A stretch of 25,590 nt of DNA from Clostridium sp. CAG:167 (GTDB lineage Bacteria; Bacillota; Clostridia; Lachnospirales; Lachnospiraceae): NCBI GenBank assembly GCA_000433735.1, contig HF998304.1, positions 1 through 25,590 on the forward strand. The letters are read 5' to 3'. The stretch's first letter is position 1. Each line of letters opens with the position of its first letter. Shown here piece after piece: positions 15,792 through 25,207 of the stretch. Below the pieces are notes generated by a model. The model was given only the letters and a program-made list of their open reading frames with translations. It ran no database searches and was not told where the DNA came from. The position numbers were made by a program, and so were the translations under genes.

Positions 15792-16796
15792 ATGACAGAT
15801 AAAGTAATAATTGCATTAGATGCCATGGGAGGAGATTATGCACCGGTTGAAACAGTTCATGGAGCTGTAGATGCAGTGGCAGAACATCCGGAAATAAAAG
15901 TGCTTTTAGTAGGAAAGAAGGATGAAATCGAAAAAGAGTTACAGAAATATTCATATAATAAAGAAAATATAGAGGTCGTAAATGCTACGGAGATCATAGA
16001 AATGGGCGAGGTGCCAACGAAAGCAATCCGTGAGAAGAAGGATTCATCTCTGGTGGTTGCCATGAAACTGGTACATGACGGACAGGCAGATGCGGTTGTG
16101 TCAGCAGGAAGCACCGGAGCTATTCTGGTAGGGGGCCAGCTGGTAGTGGGCAGGATAAAAGGTATTAAGAGACCGGCACTGGCACCATTTTTGCCATCAA
16201 AGAAAGGCTTTTCACTGTTGATCGACTGTGGAGCCAATGTAGATGCAAGACCGGAACATTTGGTACAGTTTGCCCAGATGGGAACCGTATATTTTGAAAA
16301 TGTAATGGGAAAGAAAAACCCTACGGTTGGAATTGTAAATATTGGAACAGAAGAAGAGAAGGGAAACCAGCTTGTAAAAGAGACATATCCGCTGTTGAAA
16401 GAATGTGAGGGGATTAATTTTATCGGCAGTGTGGAAGCCAGAGAGATTGCCAGTGGTGGTGCTGATATCTTAGTATGTGAGGCCTTTGTCGGAAATGTTA
16501 TTCTCAAATTCTTTGAAGGTGTGGCGCTTACATTTTTGGGATGCATCAAAGAAGGACTTATGTCCAGCCTGAGAACTAAACTCGGGGCACTGATGGTCAA
16601 ACCGGCATTAAAAGGACTGGTAAAGACCTTTGATGTCAGCAGCCAGGGTGGGGCACCATTGCTTGGTTTAAAAGGTCTGGTTGTAAAAGCACACGGAAAC
16701 TCCAAGGCCAAAGAAATCAAAACCGCTTTGTGCCAGTGCATAGCATTCAAAGAAAACAGTATTAATGAAAAGATCACAGATATGATCCAGAAGTAA
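15792..16796 (+). CDS. plsX: Phosphate acyltransferase PlsX
   Basis: Makes acyl-phosphate from acyl-ACP, the donor for PlsY in the first step of phospholipid synthesis; peripheral membrane protein. It has 334 residues. Motifs: IIALDAMGGDYAP at the N-terminus, SAGSTGAILVGG, LIDCGANVDARPEHLVQFA, VGIVNIGTEEEKGN and the C-terminal GAPLLGLKGLVVKAHG. AGGAGG (15777-15782) lies 9 nt before the ATG at 15792; an in-frame ATG at 15783 abuts that site and is unlikely. It is the first gene after the promoter. The usual downstream acpP is absent; rnc follows after 44 nt. Confidence 0.96.
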   Translation: MTDKVIIALDAMGGDYAPVETVHGAVDAVAEHPEIKVLLVGKKDEIEKELQKYSYNKENIEVVNATEIIEMGEVPTKAIREKKDSSLVVAMKLVHDGQADAVVSAGSTGAILVGGQLVVGRIKGIKRPALAPFLPSKKGFSLLIDCGANVDARPEHLVQFAQMGTVYFENVMGKKNPTVGIVNIGTEEEKGNQLVKETYPLLKECEGINFIGSVEAREIASGGADILVCEAFVGNVILKFFEGVALTFLGCIKEGLMSSLRTKLGALMVKPALKGLVKTFDVSSQGGAPLLGLKGLVVKAHGNSKAKEIKTALCQCIAFKENSINEKITDMIQK

Positions 16797-16840
16797 TAAG
16801 ACAGGCTGCCATGAAAAAGGATGGCGCAATGGAGGTTGTA

Positions 16841-17536
16841 ATGAGTCAACAGTTAGAAGAGTTACAGGAGAAAATAGAATATCATTTTACAGATGAAAAA
16901 CTGCTGCGTAATGCACTGACGCATAGTTCTTATGCCAATGAAAAACACTGGCCTTACGAGAAAAACAATGAGCGGCTGGAATTTTTGGGAGATGCTGTGT
17001 TAGAGGTGTTCAGCAGTGACCATATTTTTCGCGAAAATTCGAAAATGGTGGAAGGGAAAATGACAAAACTCCGTGCCAGTCTGGTGTGTGAAATGAGCCT
17101 GGCGTCTTCTGCCAGAGAGATTGGATTAGGACAGTATCTCTTCCTTGGAAAAGGAGAAAAGATGACAGGCGGAGCAAAAAGAGATTCTATTTTATCGGAT
17201 GCCTTTGAAGCTGTATTAGGAGCCATTTACTTAGATGGAGGATTTGAACCTGCCAAAGAATTTGTAGAACGATTTGTTATGTCAGATATAGAGAAAAAGC
17301 AGTTGTTTTACGACAGTAAGACAGTATTGCAGGAACTGGTTCAGAGCCATAAGGAGACAGACAGTGACATTTCCTATCCGGTTGAAGAAGAAAGCGGACC
17401 GGATCACGACAAGCATTTTGTGGTTCGGTGCAGTATCAACGGAAAACTGTATGGAAGCGGCCAGGGACATACAAAAAAAGCAGCAGAGCAGGGAGCTGCC
17501 TATGAAACCATTTTGATGTTGAGACAGGAGAAATAA
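16841..17536 (+). CDS. rnc: Ribonuclease III
   Basis: Cleaves double-stranded RNA in rRNA precursors and some mRNAs. It has 231 residues. The nuclease signature is NERLEFLGDAVLE (E47, D51), with D120 and E123 completing the metal site (SDAFEAVLGAIYLD). A double-stranded RNA-binding domain follows (about 160-229) with GQGHTKKAAEQGAAYETI. The start at 16841 has GGAGG 5 nt upstream (16831-16835). An in-frame ATG at 16811 would add ten residues without a good ribosome binding site. smc begins 2 nt after the stop. Confidence 0.95.
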   Translation: MSQQLEELQEKIEYHFTDEKLLRNALTHSSYANEKHWPYEKNNERLEFLGDAVLEVFSSDHIFRENSKMVEGKMTKLRASLVCEMSLASSAREIGLGQYLFLGKGEKMTGGAKRDSILSDAFEAVLGAIYLDGGFEPAKEFVERFVMSDIEKKQLFYDSKTVLQELVQSHKETDSDISYPVEEESGPDHDKHFVVRCSINGKLYGSGQGHTKKAAEQGAAYETILMLRQEK

Positions 17537-17538
17537 GA

Positions 17539-20500
17539 ATGTATTTAAAAAGTATAGAGGTACATGGATTTAAGTCCTTTGCCAATAAACTTATTTTTGA
17601 ATTTCATAATGGAATCACAGGAATAGTAGGTCCCAATGGAAGTGGAAAAAGTAATGTGGCGGATGCGGTTCGCTGGGTATTGGGAGAACAGAGTGCCAAG
17701 CAGCTTCGAGGTGCCAACATGCAGGATGTGATCTTTTCCGGTACGCAGATGCGTAAACCTCAAAGTTATGCCTATGTGGCACTGACCATTGCCAATGATG
17801 ACCACAAGTTGAATGTACCTTATGAGGAAGTACAGGTGGCCCGACGCGTGTATCGTTCCGGTGAAAGCGAATATTTGTTAAACGGTACTTCCTGTCGTTT
17901 GAAGGATGTACAGGAACTTTTCTTTGACACGGGAATTGGAAAAGAAGGATACTCTATTATCGGCCAGGGACAGATTGACAAGATCCTCAGCGGCAAACCG
18001 GAAGAGAGAAGAGAATTGTTTGATGAGGCTGCTGGAATTGTAAAATTTAAAAAGAGAAAGGCTGCGGCAGAGAAAAATCTGGATGCAGAGAGACAGAACC
18101 TGGTGAGGGTGAAGGATATTTTATCCGAACTGGAAAAACAGGTAGGACCTTTGGAACAGCAGTCTAAAAAGGCAAAAGAATTCCTGGCGTTGAAAGAACA
18201 GTTAAAAATGCAGGAAATTTCACTGTTTCGCATGGACTATGACAGCCTGCATAAAGAAATCGAAGAAATAGCTCAAAATATTTCCAATACATCCGGGGAA
18301 CTGGAAGATGCCAAGAAAGAAAAGGAAGAGTCTAAATCCCGTTATGAAAGCATAGAACAGGAAATAGAGGATTTTGACAAAAATATTGAGAAAAAGAAAG
18401 AAAAAGTAAATCAGGATAAAATGCTGATTCAGAATTTTGAAAGTGATATTCTGGTCACCAAGGAAAAAATTGCTTCTGCTGCAAAAGGAAAAGAGTATTA
18501 TAAGGAGAGAACCGACGGTCTTCAGGCGTCCATCGATGAGCAGGAAAAAGAACTGGCCGGCTATATGGACGAGCAGAAAGAAGCACTGGATACACTGAAT
18601 GGCATGCAGAAGAAAGAGCAGGAAACGAAAACGGCTCTTGAAACGGTAGAAAAGGAAATTCTGGAAAAAGAAATTGAGTTAAACAGCTGCAATGATGAAA
18701 TGATCGAATCCATGGGACAGATTTCCAAGATTAATGTAGATCAGCAGAAGGCTAAGTCGATGCTGGAACAAAACAGTATGAAAAAGGCGGAACTGAACCA
18801 GAAGATCTTATCCAATAAAACTCAGCAGGCTGCTGCGTTGGAGAAGATCAAACAGGAAGAAGAGGCTTTACAGGTAGCAAAAAAGGAACTGGACCAGGTT
18901 TATGTAGAGAGAAAAGAACTGTTGAAAAAAGCGGATGATAACCGCAAACAGATTACGGAACTGCAGAAGAAACAACAGGAGGTCCAGAAAGAATACCACA
19001 GAGAACAATCTAAGTGGGATACACTGCAGAATATGTCTGAGCGGTATGAAGGATATGGCCAGAGCATACGCCGGATCATGGAACAGAAAAAAGATAACCC
19101 AGGATTGCTGGGTGTTGTGGCAGACATTATTCAGGTAGAAAAGAAATTTGAAACAGCTGTAGAAACTGCACTGGGCGGAAATATTCAAAATATTGTAACA
19201 GAAGATGAGCAGGTTGCAAAAAAAATGATTGGTATATTAAAGAAAAATCATTATGGAAGGGCAACATTTCTGCCGTTGACTACAGTCACACCAAAACAGG
19301 AAGAAGCTTTCAGAGGAGAACTGCTGTCTGAAGAAGGCGTTATGGGAAAGATGTCTGCCCATGTTTCCAGAGATGCAAAATATGACAAAGTTGTAGAATA
19401 TCTGCTGGGACGATATTTACTGGTAGACACGCTGGATCATGCCATGAGTATCAGTAAAAAGTACCACTATTCTGTCCGCATGGTTACTTTAGATGGAGAG
19501 TTGTTAAATCCGGGCGGCTCTATGTCCGGTGGGGCTTTTCGCAATAACAGTAATCTGCTGGGACGAAAGAGAGAGATGGATTCACTGCAGCAGCAGGTAG
19601 AAAAAAGAAAAGAAGAACTTGATAAGGTGCGCCAGAGTATTCAGGACACCAATAAAGAAGTGGAGCACTGTGTCCAGGAGGCGGCTAAAAAAGGCGAACT
19701 TCTCAGAGAACTGGAAGTAAAGAAAAATACGGCTGCCATTAAATATGAGCAGGCGGTTGAGACAAAAGAGCAGAAGGACAAAGAGTATCTCCATATTGCT
19801 CAGGATGGCAAAGAAATCGAAGATCAAAAAGTAATGCTTGAGTCCACCCTGGGACAGATTGAAAAGGACCTTTCCGGAGCGAAAGATATCAGAGCACAGG
19901 CAGAAAACAGGATCAAGGAACTGTCTGCCCAGTTAGAGTCGGATCATGATAAACAGGCAAAACTCCAGGATGAACTGGCATCTGTAAGAATGGATGTATC
20001 TGCCTTCCAGCAAAAGAATAACTATATATCCGAAAACATACAAAGAATTACCACCGGAATCCAGGAGTTAAAAGCATCTTATGAGAAGTTTGTCCAGGAA
20101 CAGGAAGATTCGGATGGAGCGGTAGAGCAGATGCAGCAGGCGATCCAGGGCCTGGGAGAAAAAAGCAAGGAACTGGAACAAGAGATCCAGGTGCTTTTGC
20201 AGGAAATTGATGAGTCCCGTAAGAAGAAAGAAGAAATGATGGAATCCCAGAAAGATTTCTTTGAAAAACGGGATAAATTGATGGAACACATGAATGAACT
20301 GAATAAAGAAAACTTCCGTCTGGAGTCCAGAAAGAACAATCTGGAGGAAAAACTGGAAGGTAAGATCAACTACATGTGGAATGAATATGAACTTACATAT
20401 CGAAATGCCATGGAATATGAGGTGGATGAGTCCGTTTCTTATACAAGGATGAAAGCCAATGTGAGTGATACCAGGACAAAGATCAAACGGCTGGGAGATG

Positions 20501-21102
20501 TTAATGTCAACGCCATTGAAGATTATAAAAATGTCAGTGAACGGTATGAACTGTTAAAGAGCCAGCATGACGATCTCATCGAGTCAGAACAGGCACTGAT
20601 GAAGATCATCGGTGATCTGGATGAGGAAATGCGCAAGCAGTTTACAGAAAAATTCGCTGAAATCCAACAGCAGTTTGACAAAGTGTTTAAAGAACTTTTT
20701 GGAGGCGGAAAAGGAACACTGGAACTGGTGGAGGAAGAGGATGTGTTAGATGCAGGCATTACGATCAATGCCCAGCCGCCGGGAAAGAAATTAGGCAATA
20801 TGATGCAGCTTTCCGGTGGAGAAAAGGCACTGACTGCCATTGCGCTTTTGTTTGCCATCCAGAATCTGAAGCCGTCACCGTTTTGTCTGCTGGATGAGAT
20901 CGAGGCGGCACTTGACGATTCCAATGTAAAAAGGTATGCTAAATATCTGCATAAATTAACGAAGAACACACAGTTTATTGTGATTACCCATCGAAAGGGC
21001 ACTATGGAGGCAGCCGATGTGCTTTATGGAATTACCATGCAGGAGAAGGGGGTTTCTACTCTTGTATCTGTAAAGTTGATTGAAGAGCAGTTAGATGATT
21101 AA
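17539..21102 (+). CDS. smc: Chromosome segregation protein SMC
   Basis: The ATPase core of the SMC-ScpAB condensin, which organises and segregates chromosomes. It has 1187 residues, full length. The N-terminal head has VHGFKSFANKL and Walker A GPNGSGKSN. Long coiled coils (about 170-500 and 670-1010) flank a hinge (about 515-660) with PGLLGVVADII and PGGSMSGGAF. The C-terminal head has the ABC signature LSGGEKALTAIALLFA (from about 1091) and Walker B FCLLDEIEAALDD (about 1115). No interruption is seen. AGGAG lies 8 nt before the ATG. The rnc-smc-ftsY order is conserved in Firmicutes. Confidence 0.98.
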   Translation: MYLKSIEVHGFKSFANKLIFEFHNGITGIVGPNGSGKSNVADAVRWVLGEQSAKQLRGANMQDVIFSGTQMRKPQSYAYVALTIANDDHKLNVPYEEVQVARRVYRSGESEYLLNGTSCRLKDVQELFFDTGIGKEGYSIIGQGQIDKILSGKPEERRELFDEAAGIVKFKKRKAAAEKNLDAERQNLVRVKDILSELEKQVGPLEQQSKKAKEFLALKEQLKMQEISLFRMDYDSLHKEIEEIAQNISNTSGELEDAKKEKEESKSRYESIEQEIEDFDKNIEKKKEKVNQDKMLIQNFESDILVTKEKIASAAKGKEYYKERTDGLQASIDEQEKELAGYMDEQKEALDTLNGMQKKEQETKTALETVEKEILEKEIELNSCNDEMIESMGQISKINVDQQKAKSMLEQNSMKKAELNQKILSNKTQQAAALEKIKQEEEALQVAKKELDQVYVERKELLKKADDNRKQITELQKKQQEVQKEYHREQSKWDTLQNMSERYEGYGQSIRRIMEQKKDNPGLLGVVADIIQVEKKFETAVETALGGNIQNIVTEDEQVAKKMIGILKKNHYGRATFLPLTTVTPKQEEAFRGELLSEEGVMGKMSAHVSRDAKYDKVVEYLLGRYLLVDTLDHAMSISKKYHYSVRMVTLDGELLNPGGSMSGGAFRNNSNLLGRKREMDSLQQQVEKRKEELDKVRQSIQDTNKEVEHCVQEAAKKGELLRELEVKKNTAAIKYEQAVETKEQKDKEYLHIAQDGKEIEDQKVMLESTLGQIEKDLSGAKDIRAQAENRIKELSAQLESDHDKQAKLQDELASVRMDVSAFQQKNNYISENIQRITTGIQELKASYEKFVQEQEDSDGAVEQMQQAIQGLGEKSKELEQEIQVLLQEIDESRKKKEEMMESQKDFFEKRDKLMEHMNELNKENFRLESRKNNLEEKLEGKINYMWNEYELTYRNAMEYEVDESVSYTRMKANVSDTRTKIKRLGDVNVNAIEDYKNVSERYELLKSQHDDLIESEQALMKIIGDLDEEMRKQFTEKFAEIQQQFDKVFKELFGGGKGTLELVEEEDVLDAGITINAQPPGKKLGNMMQLSGGEKALTAIALLFAIQNLKPSPFCLLDEIEAALDDSNVKRYAKYLHKLTKNTQFIVITHRKGTMEAADVLYGITMQEKGVSTLVSVKLIEEQLDD

Positions 21103-21126
21103 AATGAGCAGGAGGATGGATGTTTT

Positions 21127-22065
21127 ATGGAAGAAAAACAAGGTTTTTTTAAACGGTTAAAAAAAGGATTGACCAAGACAAGAGATTCTTTTGTATCCGG
21201 CGTGGATTCATTGTTCCACGGATATTCAGAAATTGATGATGACTTTTATGACGAACTGGAAGAGTTACTGGTAATGGGAGATATCGGTATCAATACGACC
21301 ATGAGGATTATTGATGATCTGAAAGAGAAGGTTAAGGAAAACAAGATCAAGGAGGCTTCAGCTTGTAAAGAACTTTTGATCAGTACCATCAAAGATCAGA
21401 TGGAAGTAAATGAGGATGCTTATGAGTTTGAAAACAGAAAATCGGTACTCCTGTTGATCGGTGTAAATGGTGTTGGCAAAACTACCAGTGTAGGAAAGCT
21501 GGCGGGACAGCTGAAAGCAGACGGAAAAAAAGTGATGTTAGCAGCCGCTGATACATTCCGTGCCGGAGCCATTGACCAGTTGAAAGAGTGGGCACATCGT
21601 GCCGGTGTGGATATCATTGCCGGTCAGGAAGGATCAGACCCGGCAGCCATTGTATATGACGCCGTGGCAGCTTCTAAAGCAAGAGATGTAGATGTGCTGC
21701 TTTGCGATACAGCAGGGCGTCTTCACAATAAGAAAAATCTTATGGCGGAACTTCATAAGATCCATACCATTATAGAGAAGGAATATCCGGAAGCGTATTT
21801 GGAAACGCTGATCGTAGTAGATGGAACAACGGGACAGAATGCGCTGGAGCAGGCCAGACAGTTCAGTGAAGTAGCAGAGGTGTCCGGTGTGATCCTAACC
21901 AAATTGGACGGAACTGCCAAAGGCGGTATCGCTATTGCTATTCAGTCGGAATTAAATATTCCGGTAAAATATATAGGTATCGGTGAACAGATAGAAGACC
22001 TTCACAAGTTTGATGCCGAAGAATTTGTAAATGCGCTGTTTGACAGCGAGGGAAAGGACGCATAA
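21127..22065 (+). CDS. ftsY: Signal recognition particle receptor FtsY
   Basis: The membrane-associated SRP GTPase that delivers ribosome-nascent chains to the Sec translocon. It has 312 residues. A short N-terminal region rich in Lys and Phe (GFFKRLKKGLTKTRD) could bind lipid; the long acidic A domain of E. coli FtsY is absent, as is usual in Firmicutes. The NG domain has a P-loop GVNGVGKTT (112-120), AADTFRAGA, DTAGR (194-198) and TKLDGTAKGG. AGGAGG (21110-21115) lies 11 nt before the ATG, a slightly long spacing; the nearer ATGs are out of frame. Confidence 0.97.
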   Translation: MEEKQGFFKRLKKGLTKTRDSFVSGVDSLFHGYSEIDDDFYDELEELLVMGDIGINTTMRIIDDLKEKVKENKIKEASACKELLISTIKDQMEVNEDAYEFENRKSVLLLIGVNGVGKTTSVGKLAGQLKADGKKVMLAAADTFRAGAIDQLKEWAHRAGVDIIAGQEGSDPAAIVYDAVAASKARDVDVLLCDTAGRLHNKKNLMAELHKIHTIIEKEYPEAYLETLIVVDGTTGQNALEQARQFSEVAEVSGVILTKLDGTAKGGIAIAIQSELNIPVKYIGIGEQIEDLHKFDAEEFVNALFDSEGKDA

Positions 22066-22069
22066 AAAT

Positions 22070-23290
22070 ATGATGACATTAGAGAAATTTGAAGAGGCCA
22101 GTGAGGCGGTGAAAAAGGTAATCCTGCCTACCAATCTGATCTACAGTGAGTACTACAGTGCACAGACCGGTGGAAAGATTTATCTGAAACCGGAAAATAT
22201 GCAGTATACAGGGGCTTATAAAGTAAGAGGAGCCTACTATAAGATCAGTACACTAAGTGAGGAAGAGAGGCAGAAAGGCCTGATCACAGCATCTGCCGGT
22301 AATCATGCCCAGGGCGTTGCTTATGCAGCAAAATTATTTGGTGTCAAGGCAGTGATCGTTATGCCAAATACTACACCGCTGATTAAAGTAAACCGTACGA
22401 AAAGTTATGGCGCAGAAGTGATCCTTCATGGAGATGTGTATGATGATGCCTGTGCTCATGCTTATGAACTGGCAGAACAAAATGGATACACATTTATCCA
22501 TCCTTTTGATGATGAAGTGGTAGCTACCGGTCAGGGGTCTATTGCCATGGAAATCATAAAAGAACTTCCTACGGTGGATATGATCTTGGCACCCATCGGC
22601 GGCGGCGGGCTGGTCTGCGGTGTATCTACTCTGGCCAAACTTCTAAATCCTAATATCAAGATCATTGGCGTAGAACCGGCAGGAGCTAATTGTATGCAGG
22701 AATCACTTCGTCAGGGCAAGGTAGTGGGACTTCCTTCTGTCAGCACCATTGCAGATGGTACAGCAGTAAAAAAACCGGGAGAGACAATTTTTCCCTATAT
22801 ACAAAAAAATGTAGATGAGATCGTAACAGTAGATGACAGAGATTTGATCGTAAACTTCCTGGATGTAGTAGAAAATCACAAAATGATCGTGGAAAATTCC
22901 GGATTGTTGACTGTATCGGCATTGAAGCAGTTAGACTGTAAAGGAAAGCGGGTTGTCTGCATCCTCAGTGGCGGTAACATGGATGTGATCACAATGTCTT
23001 CTGTTGTACAGCATGGTCTGATACAGAGAGGCCGTATTTTTACAGTGAGTGTTCTTTTGCCAGACCGTCCGGGTGAATTGCTGCGTGTGGCAGATGTGAT
23101 TGCCAGAGAACAGGGTAATATTATTCGGCTGGAGCATAATCAGTTTGTCAGCATCAATCGAAATGCAGCAGTGGAATTAACCATTACGATGGAAGCCTTT
23201 GGAAATGAACATAAGGAAAGCATTATTCAGGCACTGACAAAAGAAGGATATTCCCCAAGATCGGAACAGCCTACGGCAGTTTACCAGTAA
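22070..23290 (+). CDS. ilvA: Threonine ammonia-lyase with C-terminal ACT domain
   Basis: A PLP enzyme that deaminates threonine to 2-oxobutanoate, the first step of isoleucine synthesis or of threonine catabolism. It has 406 residues. The PLP lysine is K51 in YTGAYKVRGA; SAGNHAQGVAYAA, the glycine-rich phosphate loop APIGGGGLVCG and CILSGGNMD follow. A C-terminal ACT-like domain (about 330-400, starting TVSVLLPDRPGELLRV) suggests amino-acid feedback. The length and single ACT fit the shorter form often called TdcB-like; biosynthetic E. coli IlvA is longer. I cannot decide between the two roles. The start at 22070 is 4 nt after ftsY, with AAAGGA about 11 nt upstream. Confidence 0.93.
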   Translation: MMTLEKFEEASEAVKKVILPTNLIYSEYYSAQTGGKIYLKPENMQYTGAYKVRGAYYKISTLSEEERQKGLITASAGNHAQGVAYAAKLFGVKAVIVMPNTTPLIKVNRTKSYGAEVILHGDVYDDACAHAYELAEQNGYTFIHPFDDEVVATGQGSIAMEIIKELPTVDMILAPIGGGGLVCGVSTLAKLLNPNIKIIGVEPAGANCMQESLRQGKVVGLPSVSTIADGTAVKKPGETIFPYIQKNVDEIVTVDDRDLIVNFLDVVENHKMIVENSGLLTVSALKQLDCKGKRVVCILSGGNMDVITMSSVVQHGLIQRGRIFTVSVLLPDRPGELLRVADVIAREQGNIIRLEHNQFVSINRNAAVELTITMEAFGNEHKESIIQALTKEGYSPRSEQPTAVYQ

Positions 23291-23310
23291 AGAGGAAAGG
23301 AGACATACAA

Positions 23311-24543
23311 TTGGAAGGCAACAATGCAAAATCATTATTATTTACACCGGAAGGTGTCCGGGACATTTACGGAGAAGATTGTGAAAGAAGGATCAAAATT
23401 GAAGATCAGCTTCGGGACACAATGAAAAGTTATGGATTTAAAGATATTAAAACACCGACTTTTGAGTTTTTTGATATTTTTAACAAAGACACAGGAACCG
23501 TCCATTCTAAGGAAATGTTCAAGTTTTTTGACCAATATAACAACACACTGGTGCTTAGACCGGATATTACTCCTTCCATTGCCCGCTGTGTGGCTAAATA
23601 TTATGAGCAGGAAGATATGCAGATACGGTTATGCTATGTAGGAGATACCTTTATACACCGTATCGGATATCAGGGAAAACTGGCCGAAATTACCCAGGTT
23701 GGTGCTGAATTGATGAATGATGGCACTTCCGATGCAGATGGAGAGATGATTGCCCTGACCATTGACTGTCTTCTGAAATCTGGTTTAAAAGAATTTAAGG
23801 TAGACATAGGACATGCCGGCCTGTTCCGTGGACTGGTAGAAGAAGCCGGTTTATCTGAAGAAGAACAGCAGCAGTTAAAGGTTTATCTTGCAAATAAAAA
23901 TATATTTGCGGTAGAGTCTTTACTGGAAGAAAAAGAAATCCCGGCAGGGTGCAAGGAACTGCTTACAAGCCTGGCCGATTTATTTGGCGGGATTGAAACG
24001 ATTTTAGGGGCCAAGGATAAGACAGACAATGAGCAGGCAAAGGAAGCCATTGAGAGACTGGAAAAGATCTACCGGATTCTGGAAGCCTACGGCCTGCAGC
24101 AGTATGTAACCTTTGATCTGGGTATGCTATCTCACTATGAGTATTATACCGGTGTGATCTTTAAGGCTTATACATATGGAACCGGTGAGGCCATTGCAAC
24201 AGGAGGCCGTTATGATAATCTGTTGTCACAGTTTGGCAAGAAAACACCGGCCATCGGTTTTGCTTTTGTACTGGATGAACTGATGTTAGCCCTGCGCAGC
24301 CAGAACATTGATATTGATGCCAAAGAAGAAGATTATCTTGTTTTGTATCGGTCTGCCAACCGAGAAAAAGCCATCGATATTGGCAAAAAAATAAGAGCAG
24401 AACATGGGTCTGTGCGTCTCATGAGGAAAAAAGCGGATCTTCCACTGGAGTTTTATAAGGAATACGGAAAACGCAGTGAGGTGGCAACTTTAATATATAT
24501 TGATGACACAGGAGAAGTGTCAGAATTTCAGATCAATGAGTAA
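23311..24543 (+). CDS. hisZ: ATP phosphoribosyltransferase regulatory subunit HisZ
   Basis: A histidyl-tRNA-synthetase-like protein with no tRNA role that pairs with short HisG to make an active, histidine-inhibited ATP phosphoribosyltransferase. It has 410 residues. Class II synthetase-like motifs: TPEGVRDIYGEDCERR, LVLRPDITPSIARCVA, LCYVGDTFIHR, EITQVGAELMN and ATGGRYDNLLSQFG. It starts at TTG (23311); AAAGGAG lies about 9 nt upstream and no suitable ATG is near. The adjacent short hisG distinguishes it from hisS. Confidence 0.94.
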   Translation: MEGNNAKSLLFTPEGVRDIYGEDCERRIKIEDQLRDTMKSYGFKDIKTPTFEFFDIFNKDTGTVHSKEMFKFFDQYNNTLVLRPDITPSIARCVAKYYEQEDMQIRLCYVGDTFIHRIGYQGKLAEITQVGAELMNDGTSDADGEMIALTIDCLLKSGLKEFKVDIGHAGLFRGLVEEAGLSEEEQQQLKVYLANKNIFAVESLLEEKEIPAGCKELLTSLADLFGGIETILGAKDKTDNEQAKEAIERLEKIYRILEAYGLQQYVTFDLGMLSHYEYYTGVIFKAYTYGTGEAIATGGRYDNLLSQFGKKTPAIGFAFVLDELMLALRSQNIDIDAKEEDYLVLYRSANREKAIDIGKKIRAEHGSVRLMRKKADLPLEFYKEYGKRSEVATLIYIDDTGEVSEFQINE

Positions 24544-24558
24544 GTACGGAGGCAGATT

Positions 24559-25194
24559 ATGAAATATATAACAATAGCCCTTGCCAAGGGAAGACTGGCG
24601 AAGCAGACACTGGCACTGTTAGAACAGACAGGAATTACCTGTGAGGAAATGAAGGACAAAGAAACAAGAAAACTGATTTTTGTAAATGAAGAGCTGGGTC
24701 TTAAGTTCTTTTTATCAAAAACATCCGATGTGCCTACTTATGTGGAGTATGGTGCAGCGGACATCGGTGTTGTGGGAAGCGATACTATTATGGAAGAGGG
24801 ACGCAAAGTGCTGGAAGTACTTGACCTGGGACTTGGAAAATGTAATATGTGTGTGGCAGGACCTGCCAGTGCCAAGGAATTGCTGAAGAAAAATCAGGTG
24901 ATCCGCATTGCATCCAAGTATCCAAAGATCGCCAAGGACTACTTCTACAATGAAAAACACCAGACGGTAGAGATCGTCAAATTAAACGGTTCGGTGGAAC
25001 TGGCACCCATCGTAGGACTATCTGAGGTGATCGTAGATATTGTAGAAACCGGTTCCACACTGCGGGCCAATGGTCTGGAAGTATTGGAAACGATCTGCCC
25101 GCTGTCAGCCAGAGTGATCGTAAATGAAGCCAGTATGAAACTTCAGAGAGAGAGAATAACCAAGTTGATCAAAGATTTAAAAGAAGCACTGTAA
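24559..25194 (+). CDS. hisG: ATP phosphoribosyltransferase, short form HisG
   Basis: Catalyses the first step of histidine synthesis, joining ATP and PRPP. It has 211 residues, the short form without the C-terminal ACT-like regulatory domain; this form needs HisZ, encoded just upstream. Motifs: IALAKGRLAKQT, YGAADIGVVGSDTI and the PRPP-binding DIVETGSTLRANGL. CGGAGG precedes the ATG; hisD follows after 13 nt. Confidence 0.97.
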   Translation: MKYITIALAKGRLAKQTLALLEQTGITCEEMKDKETRKLIFVNEELGLKFFLSKTSDVPTYVEYGAADIGVVGSDTIMEEGRKVLEVLDLGLGKCNMCVAGPASAKELLKKNQVIRIASKYPKIAKDYFYNEKHQTVEIVKLNGSVELAPIVGLSEVIVDIVETGSTLRANGLEVLETICPLSARVIVNEASMKLQRERITKLIKDLKEAL

Positions 25195-25207
25195 GGAGGA
25201 CAAAATT

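Noticed and set aside
16808..16825. Small hairpin (GCCAT/ATGGC) between plsX and rnc as a terminator
   Set aside because: The stem is only 5 bp and no T-run follows, so transcription should continue into rnc.
15857..16849. 330-codon open frame on the minus strand across plsX
   Set aside because: It is antisense to a clear plsX, has no promoter or ribosome binding site and encodes a low-complexity Ser/Pro/Thr-rich sequence, typical of a shadow frame.
22063..23310. T-box or attenuator ahead of ilvA or hisZ
   Set aside because: The gaps before these genes are 4 and 20 nt, too short for a T-box leader, and no leader peptide or terminator hairpin is seen.
23311..24543. Histidyl-tRNA synthetase (hisS) reading of this gene
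   Set aside because: Adjacency to a short HisG that lacks its own regulatory domain, and the divergent C-terminal half, favour HisZ.
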